Below are positions 32,549-40,718 of a stretch of DNA of 64,000 nt, one piece after another; the stretch's first letter is position 1; every line of letters starts with the position of its first letter. The position numbers were made by a program, and so were the translations under genes. The stretch is from positions 3,720,001 through 3,784,000 of the forward strand of contig OY763072.1 of assembly GCA_963666865.1 (NCBI GenBank), read 5' to 3'. Under the pieces are notes generated by a model. That model was not told the DNA's origin, did no database searches, and saw nothing but the letters and a program-made list of their open reading frames with translations. This stretch comes from Bin87 sp963666865 (GTDB lineage Bacteria > Chloroflexota > Dehalococcoidia > Lucifugimonadales > UBA3495).

Positions 32549-33229
32549 ATGCTCACCAGTTCTTTGGCGATACTTCACGACAATACCGCCCACGGGGAGG
32601 ACAGCTACCTGACCCGGGACTTGGGCGATGGCAACTTCCTGGACGTAGTGCTGGACGGTGTAACCGGTCACGGGGGCGACGAAGCAAGTTCGTCGGTAGC
32701 CGATGCGCTGAACCAGGCGGCCATCACCGGCCCGGCGGACATCGTTGCCGTCCTCGACGAGTTGAACTCCGAGTTTCACCAGGTTGGCGGCGGACGTTTT
32801 CTGCTCACCACCGCCTCGGCGGCCCTGTACCTGAACGGCCGGCTGCACGTCGTTTCAGTGGGCGACAGCCCGATCTATGTCATCCGTCCCGACGGCTTTG
32901 AGCAGTACAGCGGTCGCATGGGGGGAATCATCCGCCTGGGCGTCTCCAAAGCGGTGGGCGGCGAGGCCAACCTGACGGTGTTCCAAACCGAGTTGGACCT
33001 GACGGTGGCCGACCGTTTGGTGTGCTGCACCGACGGCGTGAGCGACAACCTGCTGGGCGAAGAGTTGATGGACATAGTGCGGTCGTCGGGCCACGCCGAG
33101 ACGGCGTCGGAACGGGTCAAAGAGTTGGTGGACCAGCATATCGAGCAGGGGCGGGACATCCGGTTCCGCGGGGGCAGGTTCCGCCACGACGACGAGACGG
33201 CGATATTCCGGTTCTTTGCCGAAAGCTAA
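32549..33229 (+). CDS. PP2C-family protein phosphatase
   Basis: This 226-residue metal-dependent serine/threonine phosphatase shows the PPM motifs in order. GEDSYLTRDLGDGNFLDVVL leads into LDGVTGHGGDEASSS (DG...GH metal site). TTASAALYLNGRLHVVSVGD, LVCCTDGVSDNLLGEELMDI and the terminal DDETAIFRF follow. There is no membrane or sensory domain. GAGG lies upstream of the ATG. It directly follows the kinase-like gene (37 bp), so the two are probably one transcription unit. Confidence 0.9.
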   Translation: MLTSSLAILHDNTAHGEDSYLTRDLGDGNFLDVVLDGVTGHGGDEASSSVADALNQAAITGPADIVAVLDELNSEFHQVGGGRFLLTTASAALYLNGRLHVVSVGDSPIYVIRPDGFEQYSGRMGGIIRLGVSKAVGGEANLTVFQTELDLTVADRLVCCTDGVSDNLLGEELMDIVRSSGHAETASERVKELVDQHIEQGRDIRFRGGRFRHDDETAIFRFFAES

Positions 33230-33258
33230 TCGGACCGACTCGAAACCAAGCTCTCATC

Positions 33259-33358
33259 GCCCCTGCGAAAGCAGGAGTCCAGATATGAGGTGATGAAGGA
33301 AACCCAACCGTCGTTAGCAGATTCGATCACTGGATTCCCGCTTTCGCGGGAATGACGG
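33259..33358. repeat. Pair of inverted REP-like palindromes
   Basis: A left copy (CCCCTGCGAAAGCAGGAGTC, from 33260) and a right copy (GATTCCCGCTTTCGCGGGAA, 33333-33352) face each other, about 50 bp apart. The arrangement matches 15341-15434. It separates the phosphatase gene from ino1. Confidence 0.8.
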
Positions 33359-33488
33359 GTAGGGGGTAAGCTGCCGATTCTGCGGGTATGTTAGACTATC
33401 TGGCAGACTTTTGAACGAGCGGCGTTGCTGCCTCCAGACCCCGACTTTTTGTGTCGCCAGCCGGGGCCCTTCACTAAGGAGAACTCAA

Positions 33489-34601
33489 TTGGGCAAGATA
33501 AAGGTTGCCATTATCGGCGTAGGCAACTGCGCCTCTTCCCTGGTTCAGGGCATCCATAAGTACGTCGAGGTGCCCGACGACGAACCGATCCCCGGCGTGA
33601 TGCACAACCGCATCGGCGAATATCGCATTGAGGACATCGAGGTGGTCGCCGCCTTTGACATCGACCGCAACAAGGTGGGCAAGGATCTCTCCCAGGCAAT
33701 TTTCACCGATCCGAACAACACCATCAAATTCGCCGACGTACCGCACCTGGGAGTGCCGGTAGAGCGTGGGATGACCCACGACGGCATCGGGCGCTACCTG
33801 TCCGACGTGGTGGTGAAGTCGCCCCACAGCACGTCAGACATTTCCGGCATTCTCAAGGAGCGGGAAGTTGACGTGGTCATCAACTACCTGCCGGTGGGCA
33901 GCGAGATGGCGACCAAGTGGTACGTGGAGCAGATCCTGGACGCGCGCTGCGCGATGATCAACTGCATTCCCGTTTTCATCGCCCGAGAAACCTACTGGCG
34001 CAACCGCTTTGAAGAGCGGGGTGTACCGGTCATCGGCGACGACATCAAATCGCAGGTGGGCGCCACCATCGTCCACCGGGTGCTGACCCGCTTGATGGAA
34101 GACCGGGGCGCGGAGATTGACAACACCTACCAGTTGAACTTCGGCGGCAACACCGACTTTCTGAACATGCTGGAACGCGAGCGGCTGGTGTCCAAGAAAA
34201 TCTCGAAGACCGGCTCCGTCACCAGCCAGATGCAGGAGGAACCGGAAGCGGACGCCATTCACATCGGCCCCAGCGACCATGTGCCGTGGCTGCAAGACCG
34301 CAAGTGGTGCTACATCCACATCGACGGCAAGGTATTTGGCGGCGCGCCGGTGAAGATGGAAGTGAAGCTGGAGGTTTGGGACAGTCCCAACTCGGCCGGC
34401 GTGGTGGTGGACGCCATCCGCTGCGCCAAGCTGGCGCTGGACAACGGGCAGAGTGGCGCAGTTTTCGCTCCGTCGGCCTACTTCATGAAAAGCCCGCCCA
34501 TCCAGTACACCGACTCCGAAGCCCACGACATGGTGGAGGCGTTTATCGCCGACCCGTCGGTGGCCGGCCTGCACATCAAGCACAGCGACGGGAGCAGGTA
34601 A
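33489..34601 (+). CDS. ino1: Inositol-3-phosphate synthase
   Basis: This 370-residue enzyme converts glucose 6-phosphate to 1L-myo-inositol 3-phosphate with bound NAD. It is of the compact prokaryotic type: KVAIIGVGNCASSLVQGIHK (Rossmann), EVVAAFDIDRNKVGKDLSQA, NYLPVGSEMATKWYVEQ, IPVFIARETYWRNRF, GDDIKSQVGATIVHRVL and YQLNFGGNTDFLNMLERERL. The start is a TTG at 33489 preceded by AAGGAGAA; the open frame upstream lacks similarity. It is followed by a PimA-like glycosyltransferase and a CDP-alcohol phosphatidyltransferase, which together point to phosphatidylinositol-type lipids. Confidence 0.94.
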   Translation: MGKIKVAIIGVGNCASSLVQGIHKYVEVPDDEPIPGVMHNRIGEYRIEDIEVVAAFDIDRNKVGKDLSQAIFTDPNNTIKFADVPHLGVPVERGMTHDGIGRYLSDVVVKSPHSTSDISGILKEREVDVVINYLPVGSEMATKWYVEQILDARCAMINCIPVFIARETYWRNRFEERGVPVIGDDIKSQVGATIVHRVLTRLMEDRGAEIDNTYQLNFGGNTDFLNMLERERLVSKKISKTGSVTSQMQEEPEADAIHIGPSDHVPWLQDRKWCYIHIDGKVFGGAPVKMEVKLEVWDSPNSAGVVVDAIRCAKLALDNGQSGAVFAPSAYFMKSPPIQYTDSEAHDMVEAFIADPSVAGLHIKHSDGSR

Positions 34602-34635
34602 TCCGCGCAATCACTTCGGCGCTTACCCAGAGCCA

Positions 34636-34664
34636 CTGGATTCCGGCTTTCGCCGGAGTGACGG
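34636..34664. repeat. REP-like palindrome
   Basis: GATTCCGGCTTTCGCCGGAG followed by TGACGG is a single copy of the dispersed palindrome, between ino1 and the glycosyltransferase gene. Confidence 0.8.
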
Positions 34665-34680
34665 AAAAAAGGGCCGGGCC

Positions 34681-35835
34681 ATGAAAATCGCCATGGTCTC
34701 GCCTTATGATTTCGCTTGGCCGGGCGGAGTCAACGCCCATGTGGCTCAATTGTCGGCCGAGTTGCGGGGGCGTGGCCATTCGGTTCGCATCATCGCGCCG
34801 CAAACGCCGGCCCGACCGCTGACCGCCGGCCTGGCGGAAGAGCATTTCATTCCCATGGGGCGCACGGTGCCGTTATCCGCCGGCGGTTCCCAAGCGCGGG
34901 TCACGCTCTCCTGGTGGCTGTATCCGCGAGTGCGGAGGCTCATGGCGCGAGAGCAGTTTGACATCGTGCACCTGCATGAGCCGCTGGCGCCGCTCCTGCC
35001 GCTTATGGTGTTGCACCACTCCAACGCGGTGAATATAGGCACCTTTCATGCCTACTCGGACCGGCAGCGGCTCTACCGTCTGTCACGGCCGGCACTGCGG
35101 CGATGGCACCGGCGTCTGCACGGTCGCATCGCGGTGTCGGCGGCGGCCCGGTCTTTTGTGGCTCCTCACTTCCCCCAGCACGCCTATCAGGTTATCCCCA
35201 ATGGGATCGAATATCACAGGTTCGCCGGCGCCAAGCCGTTCTCGCATCTCAAGGACGGCAGGCGGAACATCCTATTCGTTGGACGAAAAGACGAACGCAA
35301 GGGCCTGCGCTATCTGCTGGAGGGTTTCGTCGGCCTGTTGCGTCAACGGAAAGATCTGAGGGTGGTAATCGTGGGGCCGGGTACTCCCGACCGGGAGAGT
35401 GCCCGGATCTTGGACGAAATTTCCGGCATCGACGCCGGGGCCGCCATGAACGCCGGGGCAGTGGACAACGAGGACCTACCCCGTTACTACGCCAGCGCGG
35501 ACGTGTTTTGCAGTCCGGCCACCGGAGGGGAGAGTTTCGGCATCGTGCTGCTGGAAGCCATGGCGGCCGGCACTCCAGTGGTAGCTTCGGACATCGGCGG
35601 CTACCGGGACGTGGTTACCCACGAGCAAACCGGGCTGCTGGCTCAGGCGCGGGCGCCCCAAGCCATCGCCGAAGCGATCACACGGTTGATCGATGATTCC
35701 GGTCTGGCCGGCCGCTTATCGGCAGCGGGCCGACTCGCCGCCGAAGGATACCGCTGGCAGCACGTGGCTTCGGACGTGGAAGCCTATTACCAACGCTGCG
35801 TTGAGGAGGCCAGGAGAGTTGGCATTGCCCGGTAG
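34681..35835 (+). CDS. GT4-family glycosyltransferase, PimA-like
   Basis: This 384-residue GT-B enzyme resembles phosphatidyl-myo-inositol mannosyltransferase. MVSPYDFAWPGGVNAHVAQL is the acceptor/N-terminal glycine motif. FDIVHLHEPLAPLLPLMVLH, HRRLHGRIAVSAAARSFV, VIPNGIEYHRF and NILFVGRKDERKGLRYLLEG follow. The C-terminal donor site is SPATGGESFGIVLLEAMAAG (the EX7E motif of retaining GT4 enzymes). It would add mannose, or another sugar, to an inositol phospholipid at the inner membrane face. Its end overlaps the start of the phosphatidyltransferase gene, so the two are coupled. The sugar specificity is inferred from context. Confidence 0.88.
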   Translation: MKIAMVSPYDFAWPGGVNAHVAQLSAELRGRGHSVRIIAPQTPARPLTAGLAEEHFIPMGRTVPLSAGGSQARVTLSWWLYPRVRRLMAREQFDIVHLHEPLAPLLPLMVLHHSNAVNIGTFHAYSDRQRLYRLSRPALRRWHRRLHGRIAVSAAARSFVAPHFPQHAYQVIPNGIEYHRFAGAKPFSHLKDGRRNILFVGRKDERKGLRYLLEGFVGLLRQRKDLRVVIVGPGTPDRESARILDEISGIDAGAAMNAGAVDNEDLPRYYASADVFCSPATGGESFGIVLLEAMAAGTPVVASDIGGYRDVVTHEQTGLLAQARAPQAIAEAITRLIDDSGLAGRLSAAGRLAAEGYRWQHVASDVEAYYQRCVEEARRVGIAR

Positions 35836-36451
35836 AGAAGAGTTTCGAGGCGCGGTTCTGCGCTACCTTGAGATACCCGGCGCCAAGGCGCTGAACGCCG
35901 TGGGCCTGACACCCAACAGCATCACGCTGCTCGGTTTCCTGGTATGCGTTGCTGGAGCGGCGCTGGTCGCTCTGGGATGGCCGCTATACGGGGGCATCGT
36001 GTTTTTGGCCGGCAGTATCCTGGACCTGTTCGACGGGGCTTTGGCCAGGTTGACGGGGAAGGCGTCTGATTTCGGGGCACTCCTTGATTCCGTGTTCGAC
36101 CGGCTGGGGGAAGCCGCGCTCTTCGTGGGGCTGGGGTTGTACTACTTGCTATCGGATTTGCCGCCAACCCAACTGCTGCTGAGCATGCTGGCGGTGCTGT
36201 TGGGGCTGGTTTTCTCGCAAGGGGTATCGTATCTGCGCGCGCGGGGCGAGGGCTTGGGAGCGTTCACCCGTTCCGGGGTGATGACCCGCACCGAACGGGT
36301 GGTGATCCTGGGAGCAGGATTGATCGTGGAGGGATTGGCGCCCGTGCCGGTGATGGTGTGGGTGCTGTGGGTAATCGCCGGCGTGTCGTGCTTCACGCTG
36401 TTCCAGCGGATGTTCACGATACGGGGCATTTTGGAACGACAGGGAGAGTGA
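35825..36451 (+). CDS. CDP-alcohol phosphatidyltransferase (phosphatidylinositol-phosphate-synthase-like)
   Basis: This protein of about 208 residues has six hydrophobic segments and the family's catalytic signature DGALARLTGKASDFGALLDS extended by VFD (DGxxAR...GxxxDxxxD). It joins a CDP-diacylglycerol phosphatidyl group to an alcohol. Between ino1 and pimA-like genes the alcohol is probably inositol phosphate, as in actinobacterial PgsA1. The start is probably TTG at 35825, 7 bases after AGGAGA, overlapping the end of the glycosyltransferase gene. A TTG at 35819 is the alternative. It is an integral inner-membrane protein. Confidence 0.88.
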   Translation: MPGREEFRGAVLRYLEIPGAKALNAVGLTPNSITLLGFLVCVAGAALVALGWPLYGGIVFLAGSILDLFDGALARLTGKASDFGALLDSVFDRLGEAALFVGLGLYYLLSDLPPTQLLLSMLAVLLGLVFSQGVSYLRARGEGLGAFTRSGVMTRTERVVILGAGLIVEGLAPVPVMVWVLWVIAGVSCFTLFQRMFTIRGILERQGE

Positions 36452-36455
36452 CCTC

Positions 36456-37169
36456 ATGGTTGCAAAGCCAATTGCTGAAACACCAAAGTTGCTGATGGAA
36501 TCGATGTGGGTGGACGGAGAGACGGAAACGTCCCCGCTGGTCCTGGATTTTCGCCCGGTGCTGGAGCTGATGGCTCAACTGGAGTACTCAGAGCGGGACA
36601 TTGACCTCTGGCTGATTGAGTTCAATCACGTTAACAGCGACTTGGTGGGCAAGCTGGAACTGGATGCGGAAGGAGCGCTGCTGATAACGCCTATGTTGAG
36701 ACGAGCAGGGTCTAGCGACGAATTGGAATGTGCCACTGACGTGAGTATCTGGACCAGAGAATACGGCGGTGAAGCGCACGGTTCCCGGCTGGGAATCCGA
36801 ATGCCTAACGGCCAGCGCTACGCGCCCGATGCAGCCTGGATTTCGCCGGAACAATTGGTCAACGAACCTGAGCCATACCCGGCTCCGGAAGACTGGCTGC
36901 TGCCCTTCTGCCCCGCGTTTGTGATTGAGGTGCGTTCGCGCAGTGACCGGCTCGCGCCGTTACAGCGGAAGATGGCGGACTACATTGCCAATGGGGCGCT
37001 GCTGGGCTGGTTGATTGACCCGTACCAGCGCCGGGTGCATGTTTATCGTCCCGGTGCGGAGCCGGAAGTGCTGGACGACCCGGAGACGGTGAGCGGTGAG
37101 CCGGAGTTGCCGGGGTTCGTGTTTGAGGTCCGGCAACGGATTTTTGACCGGGATGGCGCCGAACGGTAA
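36456..37169 (+). CDS. Uma2 family nuclease-like protein
   Basis: This 237-residue Uma2/DUF820 protein has an apparently complete site. The Asp lies in YAPDAAWISPEQL, the Glu strand in CPAFVIEVRSRSDRLAPLQR, and the Lys two residues later in KMADYIANGALLGWLIDP. The order matches the paralogues at 56409, 57078 and 59036. A longer N-terminal region carries the sequence EYSERDIDLWLIEFNHVNSD. It begins 5 bases after the phosphatidyltransferase stop behind GGGAGAG, so it may be co-transcribed with the lipid genes by chance of insertion. Confidence 0.85.
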   Translation: MVAKPIAETPKLLMESMWVDGETETSPLVLDFRPVLELMAQLEYSERDIDLWLIEFNHVNSDLVGKLELDAEGALLITPMLRRAGSSDELECATDVSIWTREYGGEAHGSRLGIRMPNGQRYAPDAAWISPEQLVNEPEPYPAPEDWLLPFCPAFVIEVRSRSDRLAPLQRKMADYIANGALLGWLIDPYQRRVHVYRPGAEPEVLDDPETVSGEPELPGFVFEVRQRIFDRDGAER

Positions 37170-37225
37170 CGCCGAACGGCGTGGTAAGATGGCGGACAGG
37201 TTGCAAAGAGCAGGAGGTTCTCAAG

Positions 37226-38128
37226 ATGGCGTCACATTCCATGGGTCTGTCGCTCCACGATGCGGCGCGACAGATGGGAGTTCCCTTCACGGTGGAAAAC
37301 GAACCGGCAGACCGATTTATAGAGGTCAACGGCTTGAGGTTCCACTACTTGGAATGGGGCGAGCCGGATAAACCGACCATCATGATGCTGCACGGGGTCC
37401 AGCAACAGGCGCACAGTTGGGACTTCATCAGCCTGCCGCTGTCGGTGGACTACCATGTGATCGCCGTGGACCAACGCGGACACGGTGACAGCGACTGGGC
37501 GCCAAACGGCGACTACTCAACCGACGCCTACGTCGGGGATGTGGAGGCGTTGGTCGGCGCGTTTGGCCTGGAAGATTTCCACCTGATCGGTCACTCCATG
37601 GGTGGGCGCAACAGCCTGGCCTGGGCATCGGGCCGACCCGGAACCCTGAAATCCCTGACCATCGTGGACACCGGCCCGGAAACGCAGCACCGGGGCTCCA
37701 ACCGCATCCAGCAGTTCCGGGAGCTTCCGGACGAATTGGACACGCTGGAGGAGTTCGCCCAGCGCGTTATGGAATACACCGGACGGAGCCGGGAACAGAC
37801 CCTGGGCGCCTTGAAGTACAGCATCCGACAACGGGATGACGGGAAGTGGACCTGGAAGTACGACAAGGTAATACGCACCCGGGGATTCCGGGCGCCGGCC
37901 TGGACGCCGGAACAGCTGTGGGAAGGCTGGCACAAGATAGACTGCCCGGCCCTGGTGGTGCGCGGCGAACGCAGCGACATTTTCGCCGACGAAACGATGC
38001 AGCGCATGGCGAAGGAGCATCACGACTGCACCACGGTGACGGTCGCCAACGCCGGCCACCTGGTGCAGGGGGACAACCCCCCGGATTTTCTGGCGGCGGT
38101 GAAGGGGCTGCTGGGGCGGTTTGATTAG
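37226..38128 (+). CDS. Alpha/beta-fold hydrolase
   Basis: This 300-residue hydrolase shows the oxyanion motif MLHGVQQQAHSW, VIAVDQRGHGDSDW, the nucleophile elbow HLIGHSMGGRNSLAW (Ser), an acid near residue 250 (VVRGERSDIF) and the catalytic His in NAGHLVQGDNP. The cap region between (about residues 150-220) is moderate. No signal peptide is seen. AGGAGG precedes the ATG at 37226 at ideal spacing. The substrate is unknown; relatives include esterases, epoxide hydrolases and ring-cleavage hydrolases. Confidence 0.9.
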   Translation: MASHSMGLSLHDAARQMGVPFTVENEPADRFIEVNGLRFHYLEWGEPDKPTIMMLHGVQQQAHSWDFISLPLSVDYHVIAVDQRGHGDSDWAPNGDYSTDAYVGDVEALVGAFGLEDFHLIGHSMGGRNSLAWASGRPGTLKSLTIVDTGPETQHRGSNRIQQFRELPDELDTLEEFAQRVMEYTGRSREQTLGALKYSIRQRDDGKWTWKYDKVIRTRGFRAPAWTPEQLWEGWHKIDCPALVVRGERSDIFADETMQRMAKEHHDCTTVTVANAGHLVQGDNPPDFLAAVKGLLGRFD

Positions 38129-38138
38129 ATGGCGGCAT

Positions 38139-38558
38139 TCACAGAATGCGACGGACGGTGAACTGGAGAATATCGTTGGTGGGATCGCACTCGGTGTACC
38201 AGCAGCTTATGATGTCCATGCCGAGGAGGGATGGGTAATCATAGTTGTCGGCGTCGGGTTCGGCAATTGCGATGTCGATGCGGTAGGAGTACTCAGTAAC
38301 GCCGTCGGCGTCGTTGAAATACAGTACTGCCGGCTCAACGAAGGTTTCTGCGGAGCCGCCGATGCCTCGAGTGCCGGATTGACCGCGAAGTTGATCGAAC
38401 CTGATGCCGGCTCGTCGGGCGTCGTTGGGATGAATGAGGGTGATGGTGGAGCCTGTATCTATGAGGAATCTCACGTGCGCCCATGCCGCCAGGCGAGGGA
38501 CGACTAGTAGACCCCGGACATAAGGGCTCCATATATCAGGAAACGAGCCGATAATCAC
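38139..38558 (-). CDS. Retropepsin-like aspartic protease domain protein
   Basis: This 139-residue protein has the DTG active-site motif in HVRFLIDTGSTITLIHPNDA and the later PSLLGMDIIS strand typical of retroviral-type (clan AA) aspartic proteases, which act as dimers. The start is a GTG at 38558, overlapping the stop of the upstream gene (GTGA), with GGAGG at proper spacing. A longer reading would add a basic, poorly composed leader. It is coupled to the DUF5678-like gene; the physiological substrate is unknown. It has no signal peptide, so it is probably cytoplasmic. Confidence 0.82.
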   Translation of the reverse strand: MIIGSFPDIWSPYVRGLLVVPRLAAWAHVRFLIDTGSTITLIHPNDARRAGIRFDQLRGQSGTRGIGGSAETFVEPAVLYFNDADGVTEYSYRIDIAIAEPDADNYDYPSLLGMDIISCWYTECDPTNDILQFTVRRIL

Positions 38559-38920
38559 AAAACCCACCTCCGCGGTTGGGTATTCAGGAACTCGCAGGGG
38601 AAATCTCCGCTGTGGAGACCCTTTGCAGCAAGGGCGGCGATAAGCTCCTCGTGGGTATCGGCCACGGTCAGAGTGCCGTCCTCGTCCATTGACACCCACT
38701 TGTCCGGGTACTTTTCCAGCAAGGCAGGGCGGGCTTCGTCCAGGAGATTCGCCGCCCGTTGGTATCTCGCGAACTTGGCTTGCAGGACTTCAATGCCGCC
38801 AAAGGGTTCAGAAATTTTCCTGTTGAAATCGTCCAATTCTCTAATGTATTCCTCGTCGGTGGGAGGGTACGGGCTGCCGGGATGGGCCCACGTTTCCTTG
38901 TAATTCTTGTTGAATACCAT
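38555..38920 (-). CDS. DUF5678-like protein
   Basis: This 121-residue protein has a C-terminal half, ARPALLEKYPDKWVSMDEDG followed by TLTVADTHEELIAALAAKG and EFLNTQPRRWVL, that matches the layout of DUF5678 proteins. The N-terminus is acidic and helical. The gene at 49762-50052 shares the same KYPDK...VAD...FLNTxPR pattern. It overlaps the retropepsin gene by 4 bases and is its upstream partner, so the two products may act together. The function of the domain is unknown. Confidence 0.75.
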   Translation of the reverse strand: MVFNKNYKETWAHPGSPYPPTDEEYIRELDDFNRKISEPFGGIEVLQAKFARYQRAANLLDEARPALLEKYPDKWVSMDEDGTLTVADTHEELIAALAAKGLHSGDFPCEFLNTQPRRWVL

Positions 38921-38980
38921 TTCGATGCTCCTTCAGTAATGTCCGGGCGTAGTTGACAGCGGCGTACGCAGGCGGGGCAA

Positions 38981-40237
38981 TTAGAAGCCTAGCACGCGGG
39001 GCAGCAGCTCGCCCAACGCGTAGCCCAGCGCGGCGGATGCGGCGCCGATACCCAGTATTTCCAGGCCCTGCAAGAGGGGAGATTTGCGGACGATGCGGCC
39101 CTTGACCAAGCCGAGGGCGAAAAGTCCCGTCAGCGAGAGACCTACCGAGAGGCCGATGGCTGCCGGGCCGACGGCCAGGAACAGGAACGGGATAATGGGT
39201 ATGATTGCGGAAGCGCCGAAGGAAACGCACATCACGGCAGCGTCCTTCAAGGGGCTCCCGCCAAAATCGGGGCTGATGCCAAGCTTCTTTTCCAGCAGGG
39301 TATTCAGCCACAGGGATTCGTTGCTGGAGATTTCGTTGGCCAGGTGGACCGCATCGTCGTAGGTGTTCCCTTCGCGCTGGAAAAGGATGACCAGTTCGGC
39401 CAACTCCTCGGCGGGTTTTTCTTCCAGATCGCGCATCTCGCGGGCGATCATGGCCTCGCGCACGTCTTCTTCGGCGCGGGACCCCAGGTAGGCGCCGGCG
39501 GCCATGCTGATCATGCCGGCGGCCGCGGCGGCCAATCCGGCCACCAGAACGGTGCCGGTATTGCCCACGGCGATGGCAACCGACGTGGTCAGGGCCACGG
39601 TGCTGATGATGCCGTCCTGGGCGCCGAAAACTACCTCGCGCAGGCGGCCCAGGTTGGCGACGTGGAAGGGTTCCCGGTCCAGCGCCCGGGCGGCGTCGAT
39701 GTAGGTTTCCAGGTCAAGGGGCAGAACCGGGGATTCCCCGGATGTCGTGGCAAGCAGGTCCCTCGCGGGCAAAGCCGGAGGCTCGTGAGGCGGCATAATC
39801 ACCGCTGCGGCGGCGCCGTCGGGACCGCCCATCTGCATACGGGATAGAGCGTCGGAGAAGGCTATCTGGTGCTCCTTTTCCTGCTCCATTGCTCGCGTGA
39901 AGGCAGCCACCGCCTCCTGGTGGTCCTCGGCCATGGCGTCGTTAATCATGCGCGGGTAGGTACGGGTGTATTCCCGGGTTTCGCCGGCGATGACGTTCCC
40001 CAAGTTAACGGCGGTGTTGTCAATTGCGCCGGCAACGGTCAGGTAGCTGATGCCGTGCCGCGTCTCCGCCCGGGCGACTTCCTCAAAAACCTCGGCGACC
40101 TCCGGGTGTCCTTCCTCGCGGGCCTTTTCAGCGTAGGCGGTGTAGGTGAGGTGGGCGATGGCTTCGGCGACGATAGCCTGCCAGAGGTTGCGGTCGGTGG
40201 CGGACATTGCGGGGGGTGGGGGTGAGGAATAGGACAT
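38981..40237 (-). CDS. mbfA: Ferritin-like/VIT1 fusion (MbfA-type iron or manganese exporter)
   Basis: This 418-residue fusion has an N-terminal ferritin-like (rubrerythrin-type) diiron domain with E...ExxH repeats (LWQAIVAEAIAHLTYTAYAE, VARAETRHGISYL, MEQEKEHQIAF). A linker leads to a VIT1/CCC1 membrane domain (LREVVFGAQDGIISTVALTT, AGMISMAAGAYLGSRAEEDV), which is completed by three more hydrophobic helices. MbfA proteins with this architecture export iron (or manganese) and protect against metal and peroxide stress. GGAGGG precedes the ATG at 40237. The longer open frame upstream only reads a palindromic repeat (40270-40297) and is rejected. Confidence 0.88.
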   Translation of the reverse strand: MSYSSPPPPAMSATDRNLWQAIVAEAIAHLTYTAYAEKAREEGHPEVAEVFEEVARAETRHGISYLTVAGAIDNTAVNLGNVIAGETREYTRTYPRMINDAMAEDHQEAVAAFTRAMEQEKEHQIAFSDALSRMQMGGPDGAAAAVIMPPHEPPALPARDLLATTSGESPVLPLDLETYIDAARALDREPFHVANLGRLREVVFGAQDGIISTVALTTSVAIAVGNTGTVLVAGLAAAAAGMISMAAGAYLGSRAEEDVREAMIAREMRDLEEKPAEELAELVILFQREGNTYDDAVHLANEISSNESLWLNTLLEKKLGISPDFGGSPLKDAAVMCVSFGASAIIPIIPFLFLAVGPAAIGLSVGLSLTGLFALGLVKGRIVRKSPLLQGLEILGIGAASAALGYALGELLPRVLGF

Positions 40238-40269
40238 AAATCCCTCCACTGAGTTATTTGGTGAGATGA

Positions 40270-40297
40270 GTAGGGGCGACGCATGCGTCGCCCCTAC
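40270..40297. repeat. 28-bp perfect palindrome, GTAGGGGC family, copy 1
   Basis: The arms GTAGGGGCGACGCA and its complement meet without a loop. The identical core recurs at 41622-41649, and versions with a different centre occur at 50999-51021 and 63972-63999. It lies just upstream of mbfA. Confidence 0.85.
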
Positions 40298-40320
40298 CCT
40301 TGCGGCCTCAGTTTGGCGCT

Positions 40321-40716
40321 TTAGAGGCGGGGCGAGGCGTGGTGCGCGATGACCAGCCACTCATCCCCGGATCGCACAAAGATATTGGTAGCCAGGACGC
40401 CGAAGCCCTGGGCCTGACCTTCAACGACGCTGGTTATACTTTCGATGCAGGTTACGAAACCGCAATTGCCCTCCACAACGATATTGACGTAGTGGATGTT
40501 GAAGTGCATCAGAGCGGCGCCGTTGAAAATCCCCTGCCACGAGCGGCGTATATCGCCCCAGCCTACGATGGGCTGCCAGCCGGGGTGGACGCACAGGGCG
40601 CGGTCGGATTGCTCCCAAACGGAGTCCATTTGAGCCAAATCCAGAGAGCCGAAGGCGTCGTAGAAACGCTGGTTGGCGTCTCTGAGGGAAAGTATGTCGG
40701 CGTTTTCGGAAAGCAT
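40321..40716 (-). CDS. NTF2-like (SnoaL/DUF4440-type) protein
   Basis: This 131-residue protein has the single cone-shaped NTF2 fold pattern: a helical start (ILSLRDANQRFYDAFGSLDL), WEQSDRALCVHPGWQPIVGW, then strands (HFNIHYVNIVVEGNCGFVTC) and a closing GDEWLVIAHHASPRL. Members are isomerases, hydrolases or ligand binders; active residues cannot be assigned. It starts 3 bases after the LLM oxidoreductase stop at 40719, so the two form an operon and may share a substrate pathway. Confidence 0.85.
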   Translation of the reverse strand: MLSENADILSLRDANQRFYDAFGSLDLAQMDSVWEQSDRALCVHPGWQPIVGWGDIRRSWQGIFNGAALMHFNIHYVNIVVEGNCGFVTCIESITSVVEGQAQGFGVLATNIFVRSGDEWLVIAHHASPRL

Positions 40717-40718
40717 GG

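Noticed and set aside
40238..40360. N-terminal extension of the ferritin/VIT1 fusion
   Set aside because: It reads through the palindrome at 40270-40297; GGAGGG and the conserved start lie at 40237.
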